64,000 bases of DNA, taken from NCBI GenBank assembly GCA_963599445.1, contig CAVBWZ010000004.1:92049-156048 (forward strand). The letters are read 5' to 3'. A program made the translations under genes and the position numbers. This DNA comes from UBA9732 sp963599445 (lineage in GTDB: Bacteria; Spirochaetota; Spirochaetia; Sphaerochaetales; Sphaerochaetaceae). Under the pieces are notes generated by a model that made no database searches, was not told the DNA's origin, and worked only from the letters and a program-made list of their open reading frames with translations. Below, piece after piece: positions 37,217-46,230 of the stretch (the first letter of the stretch is position 1; each line of letters begins with the position of its first letter).

Positions 37217-38218
37217 CTATTTTCCTCGTTTTACTTTTTTGCTCTTTGTTTTATAGGTTGTAGGTGCTGATTTCCTTGCATATACGATGACCGCGATTCC
37301 CGCCAACACCATGATGAGGCATAGGATCTGCCCAAGCGATATATTCAGCACGGATTTGAACAGCGCCGTTGGCTCCCATTCCTTTCCCAGCTTTATTATG
37401 AATCCAAGTTGGCTGTCCGGCTCCCTGAAGTATTCAAGTACGAAGCGTACAGCTCCATAGCCTACGAAGTACGCTCCCGTAATCATTCCGGGTCCGTGTT
37501 CGTCCTTGTGCTTGGTTGCCAAAGGCTTCACTATGAACCAGATTATCAGGAACAGGAAGATTCCTTCGAAGAAGGCCTCGTACAGCTGTGAGGGATGCCT
37601 TGGTAGATTGACGATGCCTCCTTCCACATACTGCATACCGATTTTATCTGCAATGTCCTTGACCCAGGGTATCGTTGTGGAGAAGGAAGGGGCCTCTGGA
37701 AAAACCATTCCATATGACGTCCCGGTCACACGGCCCCAGAGTTCACCGTTTATGAAGTTGCCAAGTCTGCCAAAGGTGTAGCCTAGAGGAATCCCTGCTA
37801 TGACTGTGTCCGACAAGTCAAGGAGCCTGTATTTGTACTTCCTTGCAAACAGCCATCCCCCAAATACCGCACCCACGACTCCACCATGGTAGCTCATGCC
37901 GGGAAGTCCAACGAACCTTCCGTTCCTGAAAGGCCAGAAGATCATCCACGGATGGGTCCAGTAGTACCACGAGCCGTCGTAGAGCAGTGTGGAGAACAGC
38001 CTTGCTCCAATGAGAAGGAACCCTATGGTGTAGCAGAAAAGGGTAAGGGATGTGTCGTAGTCCATGCGGTTCAAGGCACCTTCCTTGTCGCATTGGCGCC
38101 TGAACAGGATGTAGCAGGTTCCAAAGGCAAGCAGATACATGACTGCGTACCATCTTACCGGCAGCGAAGGAATCACGAACGGCGAAATCCATTTGGGGAA
38201 ATCCACGTACATCAACAT
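37217..38218 (-). CDS. lgt: Prolipoprotein diacylglyceryl transferase
   Basis: 333 aa, seven predicted membrane spans. Transfers diacylglycerol to the lipobox cysteine of prolipoproteins at the inner membrane. Signature GYTFGRLGNFINGELWGR (near 150), MSYHGGVVGAVFG with the essential His, and the late motif YGAVRFVLEYFREPD. TAGAAT (38225-38230) ends 6 bp before the ATG with TTCACG 17 bp further up, so a leaderless start is likely; an internal ATG two codons later is an alternative. Confidence 0.96.
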   Translation of the reverse strand: MLMYVDFPKWISPFVIPSLPVRWYAVMYLLAFGTCYILFRRQCDKEGALNRMDYDTSLTLFCYTIGFLLIGARLFSTLLYDGSWYYWTHPWMIFWPFRNGRFVGLPGMSYHGGVVGAVFGGWLFARKYKYRLLDLSDTVIAGIPLGYTFGRLGNFINGELWGRVTGTSYGMVFPEAPSFSTTIPWVKDIADKIGMQYVEGGIVNLPRHPSQLYEAFFEGIFLFLIIWFIVKPLATKHKDEHGPGMITGAYFVGYGAVRFVLEYFREPDSQLGFIIKLGKEWEPTALFKSVLNISLGQILCLIMVLAGIAVIVYARKSAPTTYKTKSKKVKRGK

Positions 38219-38369
38219 GGCTGGATTCTACCATATTAAGGGAAAAGCGTGAATAGAAGAGGGTTTTGCAAGTTCCTTTGAAACTGAAAATATGTTGTTT
38301 CTGTGACGTTTGCCGCATTTGAGCTGTTGTCGAGTGCCTCATTGGATGAAAATGTTGTATATTGCAGTC

Positions 38370-39842
38370 ATGAAGAGAACATTGGTTTTGTTTTTGATTG
38401 CGGCGGTCTTTGCAGGACTTGCCTTTGCAAACGGGTCCCCTGAGGACCAGGCCATCTTCGAGAACCTTCTGAGAAACCAGCAGTATCAGAGCGTTCAGAA
38501 CGTTTCGAATGTAGGAAAGGTCTCCCAACAGCCTTCCTCTGCGATGGGTGCTGAGATCATTTCAAGGGACATGGCTTCGTTGGAGAGACTGTATCAGTAT
38601 GTGAACAAGAACTTCCTCTATGACATCGACTACGATGCCGTGTACGATGCAATGGCCACGGCTCTGTTCGATGCGTTGGACGACAAGTACACGTACTATA
38701 TAACATCGGACGATTCGTCTGACTACGAGGAACAGCTGACAGGGGTCTACGGCGGCCTTGGAATATACTTCTCCAAGACATACCTCGAATATCAGAACCC
38801 CGATGACGAGAGCACTCTGTACTGCAACATAACACAGGTGTTCCCCAACACTCCAAGCTCAAGGGCCGGGTTCATAGCAGGGGATATGATAACGCATATC
38901 AACGGCGAGCCTGTCGATGAAATGACGGCCAACGAATGTGCAGCCAAGATGAAGGGGGAGGTAGGAACCACCGTTGACATCACCATAAAGAGGAAGTCTT
39001 CATCGTTCACACTCACCCTTACCCGTGAGGTTATCACTGTTCCAACCGTGGAATATGAGATGGTGGACGATTCCGTGGCATATCTTAGAATCCTTGAGTT
39101 CTCACAGAACACGCTCACTGCGGTGAACGAGGCTTTGGAGGACTTGGATTCCCAGGGCATGAAGAGCCTCATAATAGACCTGAGGGACAATCCTGGCGGA
39201 GATGTGGACGTTACGCTTTCCATTGCCGATATGTTCATAAGCGGCAAGAAGCTTCTTTCCGTCTCATACAAGGATACTTCTAGGAACGTCGTCTACAAGT
39301 CAAGCGAAGGAACCATTGTGGATCCTAGCGTCAAGGTTGCAATCCTCATCAACGAAGGGACCGCAAGCTCTGCCGAGATACTTTCCTCCACGATGCGCGA
39401 CAATGGAAGGGCCGTTCTGATTGGTGCAACATCATACGGAAAGGGTGTCATGCAGCAGATTTCATCGTTCGGTGACGGCTATACTTCGATTACAGTTGCA
39501 AGCTTCGTTCCGCCAAGCGGCGACACGATACAGGGAGAAGGCGTCTCTCCTGACATAGAGGTGGAGTCCCTTGTCGTTCAGGACGATGAGATGGACGCCT
39601 ACTCTGAGCTTTTGAATGGAACCAAGATTGCGGAGTTCGTGGATTCGAATCCAGACTACTCGGCGCAGAATGTCGCAAAGTTCGTTGACGAGTTCTCCTA
39701 TACCGGAATAAGGGCTGAGGTCCTTCAGGTTCTTGCAAGGAACGAGTACTACGCTAGGATGACTACGGAGGAGAGGCCTTTGGCGGACATCGAGTACGAT
39801 CCTGCATGCAAGGCTGCATACGAGTATCTTCTGGAGAACTGA
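38370..39842 (+). CDS. S41 family carboxy-terminal processing protease
   Basis: 490 aa. Signal peptide MKRTLVLFLIAAVFAGLAFA, a PDZ domain (about 130-200; GLGIYFS, GDMITHINGEPVDEMT) and the S41 core with the nucleophile in NEGTASSAEILSSTMR (Ser near 330) and the general-base lysine in SYGKGVMQQ (near 357). A periplasmic CtpA-type protease that trims or degrades envelope proteins. TATATT (38358-38363) ends 6 bp before the ATG, so leaderless. Divergent from lgt. Confidence 0.93.
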   Translation: MKRTLVLFLIAAVFAGLAFANGSPEDQAIFENLLRNQQYQSVQNVSNVGKVSQQPSSAMGAEIISRDMASLERLYQYVNKNFLYDIDYDAVYDAMATALFDALDDKYTYYITSDDSSDYEEQLTGVYGGLGIYFSKTYLEYQNPDDESTLYCNITQVFPNTPSSRAGFIAGDMITHINGEPVDEMTANECAAKMKGEVGTTVDITIKRKSSSFTLTLTREVITVPTVEYEMVDDSVAYLRILEFSQNTLTAVNEALEDLDSQGMKSLIIDLRDNPGGDVDVTLSIADMFISGKKLLSVSYKDTSRNVVYKSSEGTIVDPSVKVAILINEGTASSAEILSSTMRDNGRAVLIGATSYGKGVMQQISSFGDGYTSITVASFVPPSGDTIQGEGVSPDIEVESLVVQDDEMDAYSELLNGTKIAEFVDSNPDYSAQNVAKFVDEFSYTGIRAEVLQVLARNEYYARMTTEERPLADIEYDPACKAAYEYLLEN

Positions 39843-39871
39843 GGGGATTGTATTCTGAGTTCTGTAGATTC

Positions 39872-39901
39872 GGCAGGGGCCATAGTGTCCCTGCCTTTTT
39901 T
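39872..39901 (+). terminator. Rho-independent terminator of the S41 protease gene
   Basis: GGCAGGG and CCCTGCC stem with a 10-nt loop, followed by TTTTTT. Confidence 0.92.
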
Positions 39902-39959
39902 GTATCAACCGGAGGAGAGTTCCTTTATTTTCAGTATTTACAAGGAAAAAGCCTGTAGT

Positions 39960-40241
39960 ATGGCAATAATTACACACACTATTGCACAAGTTATGCACAA
40001 CTCTTTGGGCCTCTTGTGCAAACCTTGTTTATAAATAGGTTTGGGTATGTTTTCTAATCATTCCTACCTTGGTACTAATCAAACGAAAAGTGATATATAA
40101 TTTGTTATGTAATAAATAATTATTATAAATTGATATAGTGATGGTATGTTTAAAAGTTATATAGGTTTTTAAGTGTTTTGGTCCTTTGGAAAAGGCTTTT
40201 CGCTGGGGTTTTGCACATATGTTATGCACAAGTTATGAACA
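39960..40241. other. AT-rich non-coding region with DnaA-box-like 9-mers
   Basis: TTATGCACA at 39991-39999 and 40222-40230 and TTATGAACA at 40233-40241 frame a very AT-rich block (about 40025-40175). TTGCACAA at 39983 and inverted TTGTGCAAA at 40014 add related words. TTATGAACA is the reverse complement of the TGTTCATAA boxes beside dnaA. No gene is visible. It may be a second DnaA-binding cluster or part of the origin. Confidence 0.55.
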
Positions 40242-41027
40242 GGTTGATTCCAAAATGGTCTGAATTGCTCCAATTGCGTATATGGAGGCGGTTTCGCACC
40301 TTAAAATGTTTGTTTTAAGCAAGATAGCTTTGAATCCTGCCTGTAGCAGTTTGTTGCATTCTTCGTTTGTGAGGCCTCCCTCCGACCCCACTACTATCGC
40401 TGTCGTTCCATTGAAGCCTTTGACTGTGCTCAAAAGGTCGCTCTGGTCCTTTTCAAGTTCGCACTGGTGCAGGACAAGTCCCAGCGTTGGATTTCCGTTG
40501 GCTCTCCTTTCGAGGTCCTCTGGTATCTTGGATATGTCTATTGGTCCTTCCACCGTCGTTGGAACGATGGAGCCACTTTGCTGTATCGCTTCCTTTATGA
40601 CTGCATCGTAGCGTGAAAGCTTAGAGCTTTCCTTTCCCGATATGTCTGCAACGCAGTTGCGGCTTTTGACAAGGACTATGGTCTGTACGCCTGCTTCCGT
40701 GGCTTTTTTCACAATGTCATCGGTCTTGCGTCCCTTTGGTAGGCATTGGTATAGGATTATGGGTTTGAGTGGCCTTTGCTGAGGGAGGGCGTCTGTGTAT
40801 TCCGTGGCTTCCTGTGCTGGTTTGGCTGTGAGTCTGCAGTATGCGTTGCCTATTTCGTCTATCGTCAGATCCCAAAGTGTACCGCTGCGGTCACGTCCCA
40901 TGATCTTTTGGCCTTCCTTGAGCCTCAATGCGTTTACAAGATAGTTGTATTCCTTTCCTGCAATCTCCAATGAGTGTGTTCTGTCGTGCTCGCCTTTGAA
41001 CGACGATGGAAGTAGGAATAGCCGCAT
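40233..41027 (-). CDS. rsmE: 16S rRNA (uracil(1498)-N3)-methyltransferase
   Basis: 264 aa SPOUT-fold enzyme that methylates U1498 of 16S rRNA using SAM. The N-terminal PUA-like part (MRLFLLPSSF, YLVNALRLKEGQKI) is followed by the knot region IVVGSEGGLTNEECNKL and the final ILRCETASIYAIGAIQ, all typical. The start has GGAG upstream; a longer frame to 41207 lacks support. Its stop codon overlaps a DnaA-box-like 9-mer. Confidence 0.94.
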   Translation of the reverse strand: MRLFLLPSSFKGEHDRTHSLEIAGKEYNYLVNALRLKEGQKIMGRDRSGTLWDLTIDEIGNAYCRLTAKPAQEATEYTDALPQQRPLKPIILYQCLPKGRKTDDIVKKATEAGVQTIVLVKSRNCVADISGKESSKLSRYDAVIKEAIQQSGSIVPTTVEGPIDISKIPEDLERRANGNPTLGLVLHQCELEKDQSDLLSTVKGFNGTTAIVVGSEGGLTNEECNKLLQAGFKAILLKTNILRCETASIYAIGAIQTILESTCS

Positions 41028-41091
41028 TGTGTGCTCCTGCGTTTTTTTTGTGGGGTGTTTTTTGGCGGTTTGTGTGTGGTCGCCTGTGTGG

Positions 41092-41120
41092 ATTATCATG
41101 CAAAAAGGTGTGTTTTTCAA
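41092..41120 (-). promoter_or_regulatory. rsmE promoter
   Basis: Leftward TTGAAA (41115-41120), 17 bp, GATAAT (41092-41097). The T/G-rich leader of about 60 nt precedes the ATG. Confidence 0.65.
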
Positions 41121-41159
41121 TTGGGGTTTTGGTTGTGTGGGGCGTTGAAGGGCTTTGTG

Positions 41160-41239
41160 GTGCGGACCAGGGCGCAGTACGGCACAGTATGGCGGATTAG
41201 GGCGCATTAAGGCGGAGTATGGCGCTGTAGGACGCTGTG
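41160..41239. repeat. Degenerate 10-bp tandem array, seven to eight units
   Basis: From 41170 the sequence falls into decamers GGGCGCAGTA, CGGCACAGTA, TGGCGGATTA, GGGCGCATTA, AGGCGGAGTA, TGGCGCTGTA, GGACGCTGTG; GTGCGGACCA before it may be an eighth. It lies between the divergent rsmE and GH2 promoters, ending just before the GH2 -35 region. Confidence 0.85.
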
Positions 41240-41290
41240 ACTGCTTGTTTCAAACAGAGATTGTGCTATCATTTCGTACGGAGGGTTGCC

Positions 41291-43027
41291 ATGAAAGAGG
41301 TTTCCATTAGAGAGGATGCTGCAAAAGACTTTGGGGATTGCATTCCGCTTTGCGAATACCCACGCCCGCAAATGACAAGAGACAGCTACATGTGCCTCAA
41401 TGGCAGATGGACGTTGAAGTTCATATCCGATGGAAAGGATGCAAAGGAGTACTCCGTTTTGGTCCCGTACTCGCCTGAGAGTTCATTCAGCGGTGTAGGA
41501 AGAACCCTTCAAGCCCATGAAACGATGTGCTACAGCCGCCATGTGAGTTTCCCGGAGGTCGTGGATTTCTCAAAAGAGAGACTATTGCTTCACTTTGGAG
41601 CTGTGGACTACCGGGCTCTTGTACGTATAGACGGCAGGCAGGTCTTTGAGCATATAGGTGGATACCTTCCGTTCTCCGTGGAGGTCTCGTCACGCGAATT
41701 CGACCTTGATGTCATGGTCCAGGATCCAGGCGATGCCAAGGAGATCTCCCGTGGCAAGCAGAGTAGCGAACCCGGCGGGATATGGTACCCCAAGACAAGC
41801 GGCATTTGGCAGACCGTTTGGATGGAGAAGGTCCCTCGCACGTATATAACGAGCTACAAGGTGGTTCCTGATCTGACTGGCTTCTCTATCGAGGTCTCCA
41901 CGAACGACGACCGCCGCATCCCGGCTACTCTTTCCATAACAGGTCTTCCTCCCGTTGATTTGTTCTCAGGGGAGAGAACGCGCATCGATGTTCCAGACCC
42001 ACATCCATGGTCGCCGGAGGATCCCTTCCTATACGATTTTGCAATCACTCTCAAGACAGATGTCCTTGAGCCTTCGTCCCTTTGCGACTGCGTACATGGC
42101 TATGTGGGGCTCAGGACCTTTGGCGTTGGTCTGGACGAAAAGGGAAACAATGTCCTGAAAGTGAATGGAAAGCCTTATTTCCATCATGGACTGCTTGATC
42201 AGGGCTATTACAAGGATGGATACTACACCCCAAAGAGTGATGAGGATTTTATTAACGACATACTGCTTGCCAAGAGCTTGGGATTCAATACCCTTAGAAA
42301 GCACATCAAGGTAGAGCCTTTGAGATGGTACTACCACTGCGACCGCTTGGGTATGCTTGTGTGGCAGGACATGGTGTCTGGAGGTGGAAGATACAAGCTT
42401 GGAACAATATCCCTGCCGTTGGTCTTTGGCTCGCATCTGAAGGATGACAGATACGACCTCTTTGCAAGGACGGACTCCCATGAACGTGACGTTTGGGAGG
42501 AGGAAGCCTATGGTACGGTAAAGCATCTCTTCAATGTGGTATCGCTTGCAATGTGGGTTCCTTTCAACGAAGGTTGGGGACAGTTCGACTCTGCAAGGAT
42601 CGTTGGTAACATAATGAAGCTGGACGATACTAGAACCATAGACCATGCATCAGGTTGGCAGGACCAAGGCATTGGAGACTTCAAGAGCCTTCATGTCTAT
42701 TTCAAACCATATAGATTCCACAAGGATCGCAAGGGACGCTGCGTAATCCTCACCGAGTTTGGAGGATACGGCTACGATACCAATACGACTGCAAAGAAAG
42801 GTTTCGTTTACAAGAAATGCCGCTCCAAGGAGGAGCTTACGAAAGCCATCGTGAAGCTCTATGACAGACAGATAATCCCTGCAAAGGCCAAGGGGCTTGC
42901 CGCGGCGATATACACGCAGCTGTCAGACGTGGAGCAGGAGACCAACGGGCTTGTAACGTATGACAGAAACGAAGTCAAAGTGGTTCCTTCCTTGGTCCTT
43001 GAGATGTCAAAGCGCCTGCTTGGATAG
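41291..43027 (+). CDS. Glycoside hydrolase family 2 protein (beta-galactosidase-like)
   Basis: 578 aa, no signal peptide, so cytoplasmic. A jelly-roll sugar-binding domain (LNGRWTLKF, EPGGIWYPKTSGIWQTVW), an immunoglobulin-like domain and a TIM barrel with the acid/base Glu in WVPFNEGWGQ (near 429) and the nucleophile Glu in VILTEFGGYG (near 488). It is much shorter than LacZ. Activity could be beta-galactosidase, glucuronidase or mannosidase. An extended -10 TGC-TATCAT (41264-41272) and GGAGG site drive it. Confidence 0.85.
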   Translation: MKEVSIREDAAKDFGDCIPLCEYPRPQMTRDSYMCLNGRWTLKFISDGKDAKEYSVLVPYSPESSFSGVGRTLQAHETMCYSRHVSFPEVVDFSKERLLLHFGAVDYRALVRIDGRQVFEHIGGYLPFSVEVSSREFDLDVMVQDPGDAKEISRGKQSSEPGGIWYPKTSGIWQTVWMEKVPRTYITSYKVVPDLTGFSIEVSTNDDRRIPATLSITGLPPVDLFSGERTRIDVPDPHPWSPEDPFLYDFAITLKTDVLEPSSLCDCVHGYVGLRTFGVGLDEKGNNVLKVNGKPYFHHGLLDQGYYKDGYYTPKSDEDFINDILLAKSLGFNTLRKHIKVEPLRWYYHCDRLGMLVWQDMVSGGGRYKLGTISLPLVFGSHLKDDRYDLFARTDSHERDVWEEEAYGTVKHLFNVVSLAMWVPFNEGWGQFDSARIVGNIMKLDDTRTIDHASGWQDQGIGDFKSLHVYFKPYRFHKDRKGRCVILTEFGGYGYDTNTTAKKGFVYKKCRSKEELTKAIVKLYDRQIIPAKAKGLAAAIYTQLSDVEQETNGLVTYDRNEVKVVPSLVLEMSKRLLG

Positions 43028-43047
43028 TGCTGTTTGTTGGTTATTCC

Positions 43048-43134
43048 CTCATCTTTTTGTGATTTTTGGCTAAAGTTCGCTCATTTTTTTGTGTTGTATG
43101 GGTAATAATTCGCTCATTTTTTTGTTGGCTAAAC
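43048..43134. repeat. Three CTCATTTTTTTGT repeats at 32-33 bp spacing
   Basis: CTCATCTTTTTGT (43048), CTCATTTTTTTGT (43080) and CTCATTTTTTTGT (43113) recur every three helical turns; the first and third are accompanied by TTGGCTAAA. They lie just after the GH2 stop. The rest of 43135-43687 shows no convincing gene. Confidence 0.7.
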
Positions 43135-43484
43135 GGTTTATTTATTGATATGCAAACGAAATAGTGCGTTATATATGGCTTTTGCTCAAAATATGGGGAT
43201 TCGATTTGGTTTGAAATCCGTTTCTTATCTGCTGCAAAGGTTAAAAATGGTGTGAAACTGTGGCTGTTGTAGCATCTGTCAAGTCTGTGGCAAGTTTAGT
43301 GTTTGTTCATTGTTCGAGAATTTGGTTGGAGAAGCTTTGTCAAAGCAACAAATAATCGTTCGAAGTTTCCTGACAGCTTGATTGAGAGATGGTTCAAAGG
43401 ATTGGAAACTTCTCCTTATTTTGTTGATTTCTATTATTACATGTATCCTTTAATCCACGAGCTTTCTGTGAAAAACCGCAAAAT

Positions 43485-43535
43485 GTTACAGCAAACCATG
43501 TTTTTATCGTTTGCTGTAACGTTTCTGTTACAGCA
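43485..43535. repeat. 12-bp perfect inverted repeat plus third half-copy
   Basis: GTTACAGCAAAC (43485-43496) and GTTTGCTGTAAC (43509-43520) flank a 12-nt loop; TGTTACAGCA follows again at 43526. The hairpin lacks a T-run. It is in the non-coding stretch before the leftward glycosyltransferase stop. Confidence 0.65.
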
Positions 43536-43687
43536 TCTGCGATTTTTGGACTTTGTGATAACACCAAAGCTGTTGCACGACAGCCCTTTTGACTTTTCTT
43601 CCGAAAATGAGAAAAAGCCGATGGATGAAGAAAATTTTCTTCCGAACGGTCCAAAAAACAAAAAAATGAAGAAACTTCTACTTCAAG

Positions 43688-44821
43688 TCATTTCCTGTTT
43701 TCGTGGGCATTGCGGAGGACTTCGTAGATGTAGTCCTCTGGGATTGGCTTGTCCTTTCTGGCCTCAGCCAAAGCGTTTGACATGGCTTTGAGCCTTTCTG
43801 GATCTGCAAGAAGCTCCAATGTCGCATCCACAAGTTCCTGAGGATCTTCCTTTGACATTGCTCCTCCAAGCTTTACAAAGAAGTTCTGGTTGTCCGTTTC
43901 ATAGCATCCAATGAAATTGAAGAACGCCATTGGAAGATTCGCCGCATACGCTTCCGAGGTGCTCAGTCCTCCTGGTTTTGTGAAGAGTAGGTCGGATGCC
44001 TGCATGAGTTTTGGAACTTCATTGGTGTTTCCAATAATGTGCATGTTCCTGGCTCCGGAGTGCTTCTCTGTAATTTTGTCGTAGAGGGCTTTGTTTGATC
44101 CGCATACGATTGTCATCTCCTGGTCGTCCTTGAGCTTTTCAGAGAACATGTTAACTACCTTTGGAATTGGACCCCCTCCCATGCTGCCGCACATGACAAG
44201 AAGGTGTGCATGGTCTTTTGGAAGTCCTATCTCTTCCTTTGCCAGGGCTTTGTCCCTATGTTCGTAGAATTCCCTTTTTACTGGCAGACCACTTGGAAAG
44301 ACCTTTTCCTTGGGGATTCCTGCTTCCACGAACTCTTCCAAGAGGCGTTTGTCCGGTATGAAGTAGAAGTCAAGGTCGCTGTCCGCTGTGCTTGGGCTGC
44401 AGTCGTAGTCGGTGGAAATGTGGCAGGTGACGATTGGAAGCGGATGCTTCTTCAACATTGCTGTAAGCATGAGGGCTCCAATCAGGTGTGTACATATCAC
44501 CGTGTCATAGTCCATGGAGGTTATGAGCTCGTACAGGTTCTCAGCGCCAAGGGCGAAGAACTTGAATATGAGAGAGCTTTCCTGGAACATGCTCGTCTTG
44601 TTGTTCTCTATTGCCCTGTAGCCTGCTTGGAAGAGGGCAGGGGCGTGTCTGTAGAGGAATACGTGGCCGTCAGATATGCCCTTTGATACTCCTTTTGAAA
44701 TGAACTCAAGGCAATCTTCGATATCGCAGGTGTCTCCATGTGCAACGAAGACTTCCTTTATGGCCTTTGCGCATGAATTGTGGCCGCCTCCTGTGTTGGC
44801 GCTTAGAATCAAAGCTCTCAT
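43688..44821 (-). CDS. Glycolipid-type glycosyltransferase (MGDG synthase/GT28-like)
   Basis: 377 aa. LSANTGGGHNSCAKAI is the N-terminal signature of processive diacylglycerol glycosyltransferases and MGDG synthases, and CGSMGGGPI with FTKPGGLSTSEAYA forms the nucleotide-sugar pocket. No membrane span; such enzymes sit peripherally on the inner membrane and build glycolipids from UDP-sugar and diacylglycerol. The start MRALILSANT has AGGAG upstream. It follows a GT4 enzyme in the same direction, which suggests sequential glycosylation of one lipid. Confidence 0.85.
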   Translation of the reverse strand: MRALILSANTGGGHNSCAKAIKEVFVAHGDTCDIEDCLEFISKGVSKGISDGHVFLYRHAPALFQAGYRAIENNKTSMFQESSLIFKFFALGAENLYELITSMDYDTVICTHLIGALMLTAMLKKHPLPIVTCHISTDYDCSPSTADSDLDFYFIPDKRLLEEFVEAGIPKEKVFPSGLPVKREFYEHRDKALAKEEIGLPKDHAHLLVMCGSMGGGPIPKVVNMFSEKLKDDQEMTIVCGSNKALYDKITEKHSGARNMHIIGNTNEVPKLMQASDLLFTKPGGLSTSEAYAANLPMAFFNFIGCYETDNQNFFVKLGGAMSKEDPQELVDATLELLADPERLKAMSNALAEARKDKPIPEDYIYEVLRNAHENRK

Positions 44822-45022
44822 GGTCCCATCTCCTTTTTCCCTTGTATGGTACAGGCTCTTCTCGGCTTTTTTCAAGGATTGGGATCTTCTTTTTCGTTTC
44901 CATGTTCCAAATAACGATAGGGCTTTCATTTCAGGCTCTCTCTTGTGCATATCCAAATGTACCTGCATGGAACGAGGTTTCAAAACAAAAGAGGCTCAAA
45001 GGTATCGGTCTTGGAGGATTCT

Positions 45023-46192
45023 TTACCTCCTCTTGGATTTGTAGAGGTCTATGAGGTTCTGATATCGGCTTAGGATGGTGTCCATGAGAGGCCCGTCCCA
45101 TGGGATGGGTATGGTGTCGTATGCCACCCCCCCCATTTTGGACTTCTCAGGTTCAGGCAGGGCAAGGAATTGCTTTATCTTTTCGCAAATGCTCTCGTTG
45201 GTGTCCTTCCCAAGCACGCCGTTTACGCCGTCCTGTATGACCTCTGCGGCGCAGGAACCTTCCACTACGAGGCCAGGTGTCCTCTGGGCCGCCGCTTCTC
45301 TGAGGACCATTGGGGCATTGTCGTATATGGAGGGGAAGAGGAAGAGGTCAGCCATGCTGTAGAGGCAGTCCAATGTTTCGAAGTCCTGAAGATGGCCAGT
45401 CATTATGAGGTTTTGGGTTATTCCGCATTTATGCGCCAGATCTCTTACGCCTTTTTCATCAGGTCCTTGGCCTGCCATGACGAGCTGGAAGTCTACGCCC
45501 TGCTGCTTCAAAAGACCGCAGGACTCCACAACACGCTTTAGGTTCTTCTTCCAGTTTATCTGTCCAACGAACAGAATCATTGGCTTGTTGCTCTTTATTC
45601 CGTACTTCGCCCGCACTTCAGGGATCTTCGTCACATTGAGGATCCTCTTGTTTGTGCCGTTCGGCATGACGACGATCTTCCCTTTGTATCCATATTCCTT
45701 GAGCGTTTCACCGGTTCCCTCGGACACGGCCCACACTTCATCGCAGTGGCTGTAGAAATCGGCCACCATCTTGGCGCCCACCTTCGCCACGGATTTCATC
45801 TTTGTCACTTCAAGGATGTCGTCGTAGAACTTCGTGTGGAAAGAGCCTACGACGGGGATGCCTTTGTGCCTTGCGTAGTGTATTCCAATGTTCCCTGCAA
45901 ACGCCGGGCCATGTACGTGGCATATATCCAGGTCTATCTGCTTCATTCTCGTCACGAAGTGTCTGTCGAAGGTCTTGAGTCCTATTCTGTATGGAAGCTT
46001 GTGTGACATCTTGAATGAGATGAAGTCCACTATTTCGTATGGATACTGGCCTCTATAGCCTGCATCGTACATTGGTGCTATGACATACACTTCGTTGTCT
46101 CTTGCAGACATGGTTTCTGCATATGCCTTCATGACTCTTCCAACGCCATCGAATACTGGTATGAAAGACTCTCCAAATTGTCCAATTTTCAT
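45023..46192 (-). CDS. GT4 glycosyltransferase, probable diacylglycerol glucosyltransferase
   Basis: 389 aa, GT-B fold. The opening MKIGQFGESFIPVFDGVGRV resembles alpha-monoglucosyl-diacylglycerol synthases of Gram-positives and spirochaetes. The donor site reads LFVGQINWKKNLKRVVE and FPSIYDNAPMVLREAAA, and an HVHGPAF segment lies in the acceptor domain. Start chosen for the GGAGA site. With the MGDG-type enzyme downstream it probably makes envelope glycolipids; the specific sugar is inference. Confidence 0.82.
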   Translation of the reverse strand: MKIGQFGESFIPVFDGVGRVMKAYAETMSARDNEVYVIAPMYDAGYRGQYPYEIVDFISFKMSHKLPYRIGLKTFDRHFVTRMKQIDLDICHVHGPAFAGNIGIHYARHKGIPVVGSFHTKFYDDILEVTKMKSVAKVGAKMVADFYSHCDEVWAVSEGTGETLKEYGYKGKIVVMPNGTNKRILNVTKIPEVRAKYGIKSNKPMILFVGQINWKKNLKRVVESCGLLKQQGVDFQLVMAGQGPDEKGVRDLAHKCGITQNLIMTGHLQDFETLDCLYSMADLFLFPSIYDNAPMVLREAAAQRTPGLVVEGSCAAEVIQDGVNGVLGKDTNESICEKIKQFLALPEPEKSKMGGVAYDTIPIPWDGPLMDTILSRYQNLIDLYKSKRR

Positions 46193-46230
46193 ATTCTCTC
46201 CAAACTGCAACCTTACGGAGTCTCCAATGA

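Noticed and set aside
43303..43791. 162-codon rightward ORF in the gap before the MGDG-type enzyme
   Set aside because: No ribosome binding site, overlaps the end of the real gene and includes the inverted repeat; composition is erratic.
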